Source: Aeromonas hydrophila subsp. hydrophila ATCC 7966
Lineage (GTDB): Bacteria; Pseudomonadota; Gammaproteobacteria; Enterobacterales; Aeromonadaceae
NCBI RefSeq assembly: GCF_000014805.1
Contig: NC_008570.1
Span: forward strand, 600,501-664,500
Length of the DNA stretch: 64,000 nt
Reading direction: 5' to 3'
Shown: in pieces, positions 18,746 to 26,473 of the stretch
How positions within the stretch are numbered: position 1 is the first letter of the stretch
Layout: each line of letters begins with the position of its first letter
The notes under the pieces: generated by a model
Told to the model about the DNA's origin: nothing
Database searches by the model: none
The model's input: only the letters and a program-made list of their open reading frames with translations
Made by a program: the position numbers and the translations under genes

Positions 18746-19101
18746 CTTGGTGTGATCCGCTGGTTTCATCGTGAATGAACAGAAATATCCGCTGGCAAAG
18801 CGCGGGAATGACAGTGAATCATCACAAGAGAAGGCGGAGGAATGGCACGATTTTTCAGGTAATTCTGCAAACGATCATTTGGCCAAAATAAAAAATTGAA
18901 CAAGAGTGAAAATTTGGTTTTAAATTTCACGTTTTCAACAATATTCAGTTTTACTCATTTATGTGATCCCGATTCCATTCCCAATCTCACTGGCTGAAGC
19001 CCGTAATGGTAGTGATATGTTTCAGGGTGGACTTTTGAGAATTAAATCCCGATAAATCACAATGAACTCAGATTAAAACACTGACAAAAAGTGAATTAGT
19101 A
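18746..19101 (+). other. AT-rich leader/promoter region of the serine/threonine transporter gene
   Basis: This ~355-bp gap holds no convincing gene. It is markedly more AT-rich than its flanks, with A/T runs around 18880-18960 and 19040-19100. The length suggests an extended regulatory or 5' untranslated region for the transporter gene. The ribosome site before its ATG is weak. No riboswitch family could be recognised. Confidence 0.4.
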
Positions 19102-20373
19102 ATGAGTTTATCTGTAGACGTCACCAAGGAGCTGTCCGGTTCCTGCTCCACCACCGTCAGCGCCACCCCCTGGCGTCGCCACGACACCCACTGGGTCATC
19201 AGCCTGTTTGGTACCGCCGTCGGCGCCGGCATCCTGTTTCTGCCCATCAATCTGGGTCTGGGCGGGATCTGGCCCCTCATCATCGTCTCCGTGCTGGCCG
19301 GTCCCATGACCTTCCTGGCCCACCGCGGGCTGGCGCGCTTCGTGCTTTCCTCTTCGCGCCCCCACGCCGACTTCACCGAGGTGGCCCAGGAGCACTTCGG
19401 CAAGATGGCCGGCCGCCTCATCTCGGCGCTTTACTTCCTCTCCATCTTCCCGATCCTGCTCATCTACGGGGTCGGGCTGACCAACACGGTGGAGAGCTTC
19501 ATGATCAATCAGCTCGGTATGGATGCCCCGAACCGGGTGATGCTCTCCGGTCTGCTGGTGTTCGCCATGATCGCCGTGATGCTGGCCGGCGAGAAGGCGA
19601 TGCTGCGTGCCTTTGCCGTCATGGTCTATCCGCTGGCGGCCATCCTGGCGGCGCTCTCCTGCTACCTGATCCCCCAGTGGCAATGGCCGCAGCTGGGCAG
19701 CCTGGAGGGCGGCAGCTTCCTCAACACCGTCTGGCTGGCGCTGCCGGTCACCGTGTTCGCCTTCAGCCACGCCGCCGCCATCTCCGGCTTTGCCAACGTG
19801 CAGCGCCGGGAGTACGGCGAGCTGGCGGAAGCCAAGAGCAGCCTGATCCTGCGCAACACCACCGTGATGCTGGTGGGCTTCGTGCTGTTCTTCGTCTTCT
19901 CCTGCGTGCTGAGCCTCTCGCCGGCCCAGCTGGCCGAGGCCAAGGCCCAGAACGTCTCGGTGCTCTCCTACCTCGCCAACATCACCGACAATCCGGTGAT
20001 CGTGACCCTGGGGCCGCTCATCGCCTTCATCGCCATCAGCTCCTCCTTCCTCGGCCACTTCCTCGGGGCCCGTGAGAGCCTGAAAAGCCTGATCGCCAAG
20101 CCCACCGGCCTGTCGCTGGCCAAGGCGGACCGGCTCGGCATCGCCCTGATGTTCTTCTCCATCTGGGGCGCCGCCATCATCAACCCTGGGATCCTGGGGC
20201 TGATGGAGACCCTCTCCGGCCCGGTGATCGCCATGATCCTGTTCATCATGCCGGTGGTGGCCATCTACAAGGTGGAGGCGCTGGCCCGCTTCCGCCACCG
20301 CTGGGCCAACGGCTTCATCCTGCTGACCGGCGCGCTGGCGGTGTCGGCGCTGATCTTCAGCCTGCTGAAGTAA
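19102..20373 (+). CDS. sdaC: Serine/threonine permease of the HAAAP family (SdaC/TdcC-like)
   Basis: A 423-residue inner-membrane proton symporter with about 11 membrane segments. It aligns by eye along its whole length with E. coli SdaC: WRRHDTHWVISLFGTAVGAGILFLP, then TNTVESFMINQLGMDAP, FSCVLSLSPAQLAEAKAQN and SFLGHFLGARESLK. SdaC imports serine and TdcC threonine plus serine, so the exact substrate is inferred. The start ATG lacks a strong Shine-Dalgarno. It is preceded by a long AT-rich region and followed by a bidirectional terminator. Confidence 0.85.
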   Translation: MSLSVDVTKELSGSCSTTVSATPWRRHDTHWVISLFGTAVGAGILFLPINLGLGGIWPLIIVSVLAGPMTFLAHRGLARFVLSSSRPHADFTEVAQEHFGKMAGRLISALYFLSIFPILLIYGVGLTNTVESFMINQLGMDAPNRVMLSGLLVFAMIAVMLAGEKAMLRAFAVMVYPLAAILAALSCYLIPQWQWPQLGSLEGGSFLNTVWLALPVTVFAFSHAAAISGFANVQRREYGELAEAKSSLILRNTTVMLVGFVLFFVFSCVLSLSPAQLAEAKAQNVSVLSYLANITDNPVIVTLGPLIAFIAISSSFLGHFLGARESLKSLIAKPTGLSLAKADRLGIALMFFSIWGAAIINPGILGLMETLSGPVIAMILFIMPVVAIYKVEALARFRHRWANGFILLTGALAVSALIFSLLK

Positions 20374-20396
20374 CGGCGAGCAACCAGCCGCAAATA

Positions 20397-20426
20397 AAGA
20401 GAGGCGACCCTGGGGTCGCCTCTCTT
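20397..20426. terminator. Bidirectional terminator between sdaC-like gene and csaA
   Basis: A perfect 13-bp stem (20397-20409 with 20414-20426) with a 4-base loop lies between convergent genes. Confidence 0.75.
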
Positions 20427-20446
20427 GTATCGGTCCGGTGGTGGCC

Positions 20447-20785
20447 TCAGCCGAGCTTGGCGCCGTTTTGTACCGCCTGCTCGGGGATGGCGATCACCAC
20501 GGCGCCGTCCGGCCGGTAGAAGCCGGTCAGCAGAAACTCCGACTGGATCGGGCCTATCTGTTTGGGGGGGAAGTTCACCACGGCGACGATCTGGCGGCCC
20601 ACCAGCTCCTGCGGTTGGTAGAGGTCGGTGATCTGGGCGCTGCTCTTGCGCACCCCGAGCTCGGGGCCGAAATCCGCCCACACCTTGTAGGCCGGGCGAC
20701 GCGCCTCGGGGAAGGGCTCGACCCGCACCAGGGTGCCCACCCTGAGCTCCACCATCTCGAAATCCTGCCAGCTTATGGTCTGCAT
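20447..20785 (-). CDS. csaA: CsaA-type tRNA-binding domain protein
   Basis: A 112-residue protein made of a single tRNA-binding OB-fold domain: [27 protein letters not shown], then [17 protein letters not shown] and GAVVIAIPE. Stand-alone domains of this size are the CsaA family, described as export-related chaperones in Bacillus; the role in Aeromonas is not established. The ATG at 20783-20785 follows GAGGAGCCAAG on the minus strand. It may be transcribed with the upstream AraC-type gene, although an ~80-bp gap separates them. Confidence 0.85.
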   Translation of the reverse strand: MQTISWQDFEMVELRVGTLVRVEPFPEARRPAYKVWADFGPELGVRKSSAQITDLYQPQELVGRQIVAVVNFPPKQIGPIQSEFLLTGFYRPDGAVVIAIPEQAVQNGAKLG

Positions 20786-20869
20786 CTTGGCTCCTCGTTG
20801 CCCATACCTTGCATGAGCCTCAGCATGCCTCGAAACCACCTGCGCCGTCTTCGGCAAACGGCCGCCCGG

Positions 20870-21646
20870 TTACGGCAAGCGGCCGTTTTGCTGGCGCCAG
20901 AGGGAAGGGGTCAGTCCGGTTTCGGCCAGGAAGCGCTCGCCGAAGGCCCCCTGATTCTGGTAACCGCAGCGGCTGGCTATTTCGCCGACGGGCAGGGCTG
21001 TGTGGGCGAGCAGGGTACGCGCCAGCGCCATGCGCCGCGCCCGGATGTAGTGGGAGACGCTCATCCCCACCTGCTGCTGGAAGGCGTGCTTGAACTGGCT
21101 CTGGCCGAGGCAGGCGAGGGCGGCCAGCCGCGCGTTGCTGAGGGGCTCGGCGAGATGCGCCTCGATATGGCGCTGCACCTTGCCGATGCGCGGGGCGAGG
21201 CGGGCACGGGCGCGCGAGCCTGCCTGCTGCGCCTCTGCCAGCAGACCCAGCCACACCTGCTCCATGCCGGCCACGTGGCGCCCCTCGGCCACCATGCGGT
21301 GCAGGAAGGCGAGGTAGTGGCGCTGGGCCTGGTCCAGCTCGATGAAGGGGCGCTCGCCCAGCTCGCCGGGCAGCCAGTGACTCTCCTGCACCAGAAACGA
21401 GAGCGCCGGATCGGCGGCATAGTCGTGCCGCTCACCGGGGGCGATGATGCAGGCAAAGCCGGGCGCGAGCCGCCGCCCCTGGCCCTGCACCTCGATCTCG
21501 ATGGGACCGTCGAGGGGGATCACCAGCTGGGCATGGTCGTGGCTGTGGCTGCAGATGTCGCTCTGGTAGCGACGCAGGCTGAAAGGGGCGGATAGCGATG
21601 ACGCGGCCTGGGGCCGCGTCATCAAAGGGGGTTTGCTGTTTGGCAT
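20870..21646 (-). CDS. AraC-family transcriptional regulator
   Basis: A 258-residue regulator with an N-terminal cupin-like sensing domain (HSHDHAQLVIPLDG, LAPGFACIIAPGERHDY) and a C-terminal double helix-turn-helix of the AraC type (about residues 160-255), including LGQSQFKHAFQQQVGMS and ASRCGYQNQGAFGERF. Ligand and targets are unknown. It starts 11 bp after the metJ stop on the same strand, so it could be transcribed with metJ. Confidence 0.85.
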   Translation of the reverse strand: MPNSKPPLMTRPQAASSLSAPFSLRRYQSDICSHSHDHAQLVIPLDGPIEIEVQGQGRRLAPGFACIIAPGERHDYAADPALSFLVQESHWLPGELGERPFIELDQAQRHYLAFLHRMVAEGRHVAGMEQVWLGLLAEAQQAGSRARARLAPRIGKVQRHIEAHLAEPLSNARLAALACLGQSQFKHAFQQQVGMSVSHYIRARRMALARTLLAHTALPVGEIASRCGYQNQGAFGERFLAETGLTPSLWRQQNGRLP

Positions 21647-21657
21647 CTGCTGCAGGA

Positions 21658-21981
21658 TTACTCGGCGTCGAAATCTTCGATCTCTTTGCCCAGCGCTTCC
21701 ATGATGGCACGCGCCTCGGCAGGGACGCTGTCCGGATGATCCTTGCGCAGATCTTCGTCGCAGGGCAGCGGCTGACCGGTGAAGGCGTGCAGGAAGGCTT
21801 CGCAGAGCAGCTCGCTGTTGGTCGCATGACGCAGGTTGTTCACCTGACGGCGGGTGCGTTCATCGGTCAACACCTTCAGCACCTTGAGCGGGATCGAGAC
21901 GGTAATCTTCTTGACCTGTTCGCTCTTCTTACCGTGTTCCGCGTAGGGGCTGACGTAGTCGCCGTTCCACTCTGTACCCAT
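21658..21981 (-). CDS. metJ: Methionine repressor MetJ
   Basis: MetJ is a ribbon-helix-helix dimer that uses S-adenosylmethionine as corepressor and binds tandem 8-bp Met boxes. The 107-residue product matches the family closely: [20 protein letters not shown], the DNA-binding strand [13 protein letters not shown], and [20 protein letters not shown]. It is divergent from metB, with the Met box row in the shared gap, so it probably represses metBL and perhaps itself. Confidence 0.97.
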   Translation of the reverse strand: MGTEWNGDYVSPYAEHGKKSEQVKKITVSIPLKVLKVLTDERTRRQVNNLRHATNSELLCEAFLHAFTGQPLPCDEDLRKDHPDSVPAEARAIMEALGKEIEDFDAE

Positions 21982-22054
21982 GATCCACCTGTTCTCATTT
22001 AGCCGTGAGCGCGGATTTTAACCCTTAAGGAATTTAATGGCAATCCAACAGCAA

Positions 22055-22086
22055 AGCCATTTAGACGTCTAGAGGTGTTGACGGCC
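22055..22086. promoter_or_regulatory. Tandem Met boxes (MetJ operator)
   Basis: A perfect Met box AGACGTCT at 22063-22070 is flanked in register by imperfect units AGCCATTT (5 of 8), AGAGGTGT (6 of 8) and TGACGGCC (5 of 8). Tandem 8-bp spacing is the known MetJ operator layout. The row overlaps the -35 of the metB promoter. Confidence 0.8.
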
Positions 22087-22106
22087 TTTTTGAGCTGGCG
22101 TAGTGT
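22078..22106 (+). promoter_or_regulatory. Candidate metB promoter
   Basis: TTGACG at 22078-22083 and TAGTGT at 22101-22106 are spaced 17 bp, with the -35 inside the Met box row, a good position for repression. Confidence 0.55.
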
Positions 22107-22189
22107 GGTTCACCATGAGCCTGCAATGGCGGGATGGCGCGTGGCAGAAACAGCATGCCAGCGTGTGAAGAGACATCAAGGAGAGTGAC

Positions 22190-23353
22190 ATGACCCACAA
22201 GGCCACCCAAGCAGTACGCACCGGGATTGAGACTGACCAGCAACACGGTGCCGTGGTGCCGCCCATCTACCTCTCCAGCAACTACACCTTTGCCGACTTT
22301 GGCGAGCCCCGTCAATACGATTATGCCCGCTCCGGCAACCCGACCCGCACCAATCTGGCGGACGCGCTGGCGGCGCTGGAAGGGGGCGCCGGCGCCGTGG
22401 TGACCGGCACCGGCATGGGGGCCGTCCATCTGGTGACCACGGCTCTGCTCAAGGCGGGGGATCTGCTGCTCGCCCCCCACGACTGCTACGGCGGTACCTG
22501 GCGCCTGTTCGAGTACCTGGCGGCCAAGGGCCACTACCGGGTACAGTTCGTCGATCAGGGGGATGCGGCGGCACTGGCCGAAGCACTGGCCCAGCAGCCC
22601 GCACTGGTGTGGGTGGAGACCCCCTCCAACCCGCTGCTGCGGGTGGTGGACATCGCCGCCATCGCCGAGGCGTCCCACGCGGCGGGGGCCAAGGTGGCGG
22701 TGGACAACACCTTCCTCTCGCCGCTGCTGCAACAGCCGCTGGCGCTGGGGGCGGACCTGGTGGTGCACTCCACCACCAAGTACATCAACGGCCACTCCGA
22801 CGTGGTGGGCGGGGTGGCGATCGCCAAGGATCCCGAGCTGGCCGACTCTCTGGTGTGGTGGGCCAACTGTCTGGGGCTCACCTCCGGGGCATTCGACTCC
22901 TACCTCACCCTGCGCGGTCTGCGCACCCTGGCCCCCAGATTGCGCGCCCATCAGGAGAACACCGATCGCATCCTCGCCTTCCTGCAGCAGCAGCCGCTGG
23001 TCAAGCGCATCTATCACCCCAGCCTGCCGAGCCATCCGGGCCATGATATTGCGCGCCGTCAACAGTCCGGTTTCGGCGCCATGCTAAGTTTTGAGCTCGA
23101 TTGCAGCGAGGCGGGCATTCGCGCCTTCCTGGCGGCTCTCACCCTCTTCTCGGTGGCCGAATCCCTCGGCGGGGTGGAGAGTCTGGTGGCCCATCCGGCC
23201 AGCATGACCCACAGGGCCATGACCCCGGCCGCCCAGCAGGCGGCAGGCATCAGCAGCCAGCTGCTGCGTCTGTCGGTCGGTATCGAACACGGTGAGGATC
23301 TGGTGGCCGATCTGGCCGCGGCGTTTGCACAGGCACAGCAGGTGGCGAAGTAA
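22190..23353 (+). CDS. metB: Cystathionine gamma-synthase
   Basis: A PLP enzyme that joins O-succinylhomoserine (or an acyl homologue) and cysteine to cystathionine in methionine synthesis. The 387-residue product has the Cys/Met-metabolism fold: GNPTRTNLADALAALEGGAG, WVETPSNPLLRVVDI, and the PLP lysine in VVHSTTKYINGHSDVVGG. SQLLRLSVGIEHGEDL closes the protein. Its stop shares one base with the metL ATG (TAATG), so the two are co-translated. Confidence 0.95.
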   Translation: MTHKATQAVRTGIETDQQHGAVVPPIYLSSNYTFADFGEPRQYDYARSGNPTRTNLADALAALEGGAGAVVTGTGMGAVHLVTTALLKAGDLLLAPHDCYGGTWRLFEYLAAKGHYRVQFVDQGDAAALAEALAQQPALVWVETPSNPLLRVVDIAAIAEASHAAGAKVAVDNTFLSPLLQQPLALGADLVVHSTTKYINGHSDVVGGVAIAKDPELADSLVWWANCLGLTSGAFDSYLTLRGLRTLAPRLRAHQENTDRILAFLQQQPLVKRIYHPSLPSHPGHDIARRQQSGFGAMLSFELDCSEAGIRAFLAALTLFSVAESLGGVESLVAHPASMTHRAMTPAAQQAAGISSQLLRLSVGIEHGEDLVADLAAAFAQAQQVAK

Positions 23354-25821
23354 TGGAACAGCAGCAACAAGGAGAGATCGCGGTGGCAACAGAAGCAGGC
23401 TTGAAGCGACGTCACGTCCACAAATTCGGTGGCAGCAGTCTGGCGGATCCGGTCTGTTATCGCCGGGTCGCCAGCATTCTCGAACAACAAGCCGAGCAGC
23501 AGGGGGGCGGACGAGAGCTGGTGGTGGTCTCCGCCGCCGGCAAGACTACCAACCGGCTGATCCAGCTGGTGGAGCTGGCCGAAGCCGGCGATGAAGCCGC
23601 CGGCGAGGCCATCTCGGCTCTGCAGGCCTATCAGCAGAGCCTGATCGACGGCCTGCTGGAAGGGGAACTCCACCTCGAGCTGAGCCAGCAGCTGGCCGAC
23701 GACATGCAGCTGATCGCCAAGACGCTTGAGGGGCAGTTTGACCGCTTCGAGCGCAACGGCCTGCTCGCCTTTGGCGAGGTGTGGTCGGCGCGCCTGTTGG
23801 CGGCCTTGCTCACCAGTCGCGGCGACAAGGCCATCTGGCTCGATGCCCGCAGCTTCCTGCGCGCCGAGGATGGCGCCCTGGTCAAGGTGGATACCGCGCT
23901 GTCCAGCGAACTGCTCAAGGCGCGGCTGGCGGAACACGCCGGGCGCATCGTGGTGACCGGCTTTATCGCCGCCGACATGGAGGGTCGCTCCTTGCTGCTC
24001 GGTCGCAACGGCTCCGACTACAGCGCCAGCCTGTTAGCCCTGCTGGCGGACGGCGAATCCACCACCATCTGGAGCGACGTGGCCGGGGTCTACAGCGCCG
24101 ACCCGCGCCGGGTGAAAGAAGCGCGCCTGCTGGAGCGCCTGAGCCTCGCCGAAGCGAACGAGCTGGCCCGCCTCGGCTCCTCGGTATTGCACTCGCGCAC
24201 CCTGCAGCCGGTGGCCGACAGCCGCCAGCGCCTCACTCTGCGCTGCAGCTACAACCCGGACGAGGGCTGCACCCATATCCTGCGTCGCGCCCCCCGCTCC
24301 GGCGGCGCCCGCATCGTCTCCTCGGTGGATCAGATCGCCCTCATCGAGCTCAAGGTGCTGCCGCAGACCCATTATGAGCAGACGGTGGCAGCCATCGAGG
24401 CCCATCTGGCCCGCCATCGCCTCAACCCACTCACCCTGCAGCGCCAGCCGGATCGCCGGATCCTGCGCCTCGCCTACACCCTCGAGGTGGCGCAGGGGGC
24501 GTTCGAGCTGCTGCGCGACTTCCAGCTGCAGGGCAGTTTCACCGGTCTTATCCAGCGTGAAGGCTACAGCCTGGTGGCGCTGGTGGGGGCTGGCGTCACC
24601 GACAACGCCGAGCAGTGCCACCGCTTCTACCAGCTGCTGGCGGATCAGCCGCTGGAGTTCGTGCAGGTGGCCAAAGACGGCCTGAGCCTGGTGGCCGTGC
24701 TGCGCCAGGTGGTGCTGGAGCCCCTGCTGATCGCCCTGCACAGCGCCCTGTTCAGCCGCCCGAACCGGGTCGGTCTGGTGGTGTTCGGCAAGGGCAACAT
24801 CGGCGGTCACTGGCTCAACCTCTATGCCCGCGAGAAGGCGCGGCTCGAGCATGAACTGAACCTGGCGCTCACCCTCTACGGGGTGTTCAGCTCGGAAGGG
24901 GGCCTGCTCGATGAAGAGGGGCTGGATCCGCTCAAGGTGCAGGACAACTTCAACCCCAAGCCGCTGATCTGGCCCGAGCTGCTGGCCCAGCTGGAGCAGC
25001 ACGGCTTCGATACCCTGATTGCGCTGGACATGACCGCCAGCGAGACGGTGAGCCGCTACTACCCGGACTTTGCCCAGCTCGGCATTCACATCATCGCCGC
25101 CAACAAGTTTGCCGGTGCCGCCGACAGCGAGTTCTACCAGCGCATCAAGCAGACCTGCCGCGACCATCAGGTGCAGTGGCGCTACAACGCCACTGTCGGT
25201 GCCGGGCTGCCGATCCAGTCCAGCATCCAGATGCTGCGCCAGAGCGGCGACCGCATTCAGGGGGTCTCCGGCATCTTCTCCGGCACCCTCTCCTGGCTGT
25301 TCCAGCAGTATGACGGCAGCCGCCCCTTCTCCGAGCTGGTGGACGAGGCGTGGCAACATGGCCTGACCGAGCCGGATCCCCGCGAGGATCTCTCCGGCCA
25401 GGATGTGCGCCGCAAGCTGCTGATCCTGGCGCGGGAGGCGGGCTTCGAGCTCGACTCCGCCGACATCGAGCTGGAGAACCTGGTGCCTGTCTCCCTGCGC
25501 AAGGTGAGCACGGATCAGTTCATGGACAGGCTCAAGGATCTGGATGACCCGATCCAGACCGCCTTCGAGGGGGCGCGCCGAGTCGGCAAGGTGCTGCGCT
25601 ACGTCGCTCGCTTCGAGCACGACGGGAAGGCTCGAGTGGGGCTGGAGGCGCTGGAGCCCCACCACCCGTTCGCCAACCTGCTGCCGTGCGACAACATCTT
25701 CGCCATCGAGAGCGACAGCTATCGCACCAACCCGCTGGTCATCCAGGGGCCGGGCGCCGGTCGGGAAGTGACGGCCGCAGCCATCCAGTACGATCTCTGG
25801 CAGATCTGTGCCAGCCTGTAA
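23353..25821 (+). CDS. metL: Bifunctional aspartokinase II / homoserine dehydrogenase II
   Basis: Catalyses the first and third steps from aspartate toward methionine. The 822-residue fusion has an N-terminal kinase domain (KFGGSSLADP, then GRNGSDYSASLLALL), a central ACT-like region, and a C-terminal homoserine dehydrogenase domain starting at the NAD(P)-binding GKGNIGGHW, with IAANKFAGA and GVSGIFSGTLSWLFQQYD. The length matches enterobacterial MetL (about 810 residues). It is the second gene of metBL and ends at a strong terminator. Confidence 0.95.
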   Translation: MEQQQQGEIAVATEAGLKRRHVHKFGGSSLADPVCYRRVASILEQQAEQQGGGRELVVVSAAGKTTNRLIQLVELAEAGDEAAGEAISALQAYQQSLIDGLLEGELHLELSQQLADDMQLIAKTLEGQFDRFERNGLLAFGEVWSARLLAALLTSRGDKAIWLDARSFLRAEDGALVKVDTALSSELLKARLAEHAGRIVVTGFIAADMEGRSLLLGRNGSDYSASLLALLADGESTTIWSDVAGVYSADPRRVKEARLLERLSLAEANELARLGSSVLHSRTLQPVADSRQRLTLRCSYNPDEGCTHILRRAPRSGGARIVSSVDQIALIELKVLPQTHYEQTVAAIEAHLARHRLNPLTLQRQPDRRILRLAYTLEVAQGAFELLRDFQLQGSFTGLIQREGYSLVALVGAGVTDNAEQCHRFYQLLADQPLEFVQVAKDGLSLVAVLRQVVLEPLLIALHSALFSRPNRVGLVVFGKGNIGGHWLNLYAREKARLEHELNLALTLYGVFSSEGGLLDEEGLDPLKVQDNFNPKPLIWPELLAQLEQHGFDTLIALDMTASETVSRYYPDFAQLGIHIIAANKFAGAADSEFYQRIKQTCRDHQVQWRYNATVGAGLPIQSSIQMLRQSGDRIQGVSGIFSGTLSWLFQQYDGSRPFSELVDEAWQHGLTEPDPREDLSGQDVRRKLLILAREAGFELDSADIELENLVPVSLRKVSTDQFMDRLKDLDDPIQTAFEGARRVGKVLRYVARFEHDGKARVGLEALEPHHPFANLLPCDNIFAIESDSYRTNPLVIQGPGAGREVTAAAIQYDLWQICASL

Positions 25822-25842
25822 CAGCGGACAAGTCGTTCAGTC

Positions 25843-25870
25843 AAAGAGGCGCCAGTGGCGCCTCTTTTTA
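25843..25870 (+). terminator. Terminator of metBL
   Basis: An 11-bp stem (25843-25853 with 25857-25867) with a 3-base loop and a T-rich tail. Confidence 0.9.
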
Positions 25871-26414
25871 TTGTTTAGCTGCAGGTTTTTAGGTCTACGG
25901 GCTGATTTCCCTATCCCGTAAGCTGCCCGTTTTTTAGCTTCTTCAACAGGTTGCAGGCAGGAGTCAGGTAATAACCGGACTTGCACATGTAGCATGAACG
26001 GGCATTGCTTCCGCACAGACTGGTCAAGAGCGGGCACGGTATTGGTTCCCCCTCTTATTCGCTGAGGCGAGTACGCTTGTCCAGGTCGCGAGACAGGATG
26101 TCGAGCGAGTGGCGCCGGGCCATGGATGGCCCGTCGGCGCGTGCCGTCGGACATGCGGGTGAGACGAAGTCGGGCGAATAAGCGGGGGAGAAGACCTTTG
26201 GTGCATTTTTTGAAAAGAGCGGGTCTTTCCAAAGTCACTCGCCCCAGCCCGAAGGGCGGGCGAAATCCCTTCGAGACCTGCAGGTTTGCATCCACCATCC
26301 TCTAAAGCCGTAAAGCGGGCGATTGCGCCTGATAGTTAATCGACCCTGCGATTCCATGGCAACGCCTAACGACCAAGGATTCTCCGGCAACGCGGCTCCA
26401 GCGTGCCCTGTAGA
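25871..26414. other. Structured intergenic region between metL and ppc, no clear gene
   Basis: About 540 bp with no recognised gene. The minus strand is open from 26298 to 25837 (153 codons, Arg-rich, very basic) but has no convincing ribosome site or family. Several hairpins are visible, e.g. GGGCCATGGATGGCCC near 26118-26133 inside a longer CGCC/GGCG stem, and GCCCGAAGGGC near 26251. The minus-strand translation segment RMSDGTRRRAIHGPAPLARH resembles spurious short ORFs I recall from other gammaproteobacterial genomes, which would suggest a dispersed noncoding repeat. That recall is not verified. Confidence 0.4.
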
Positions 26415-26415
26415 T

Positions 26416-26447
26416 ATGACAAAGGGCGCCGAGGCGCCCTTTGTCAT
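26416..26447 (-). terminator. Terminator of ppc
   Basis: A perfect 15-bp inverted repeat (26416-26430 with 26433-26447) lies 27 bp past the ppc stop. It has little T-tract, so its efficiency is uncertain. Confidence 0.6.
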
Positions 26448-26473
26448 TGAGGGGAGCTTGATAGCCCCGACTA

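Noticed and set aside
25837..26298. 153-codon minus-strand ORF between metL and ppc as a real protein gene
   Set aside because: No ribosome site, extreme Arg content, overlap with the metL terminator, and hairpins throughout; kept as a structured intergenic region.
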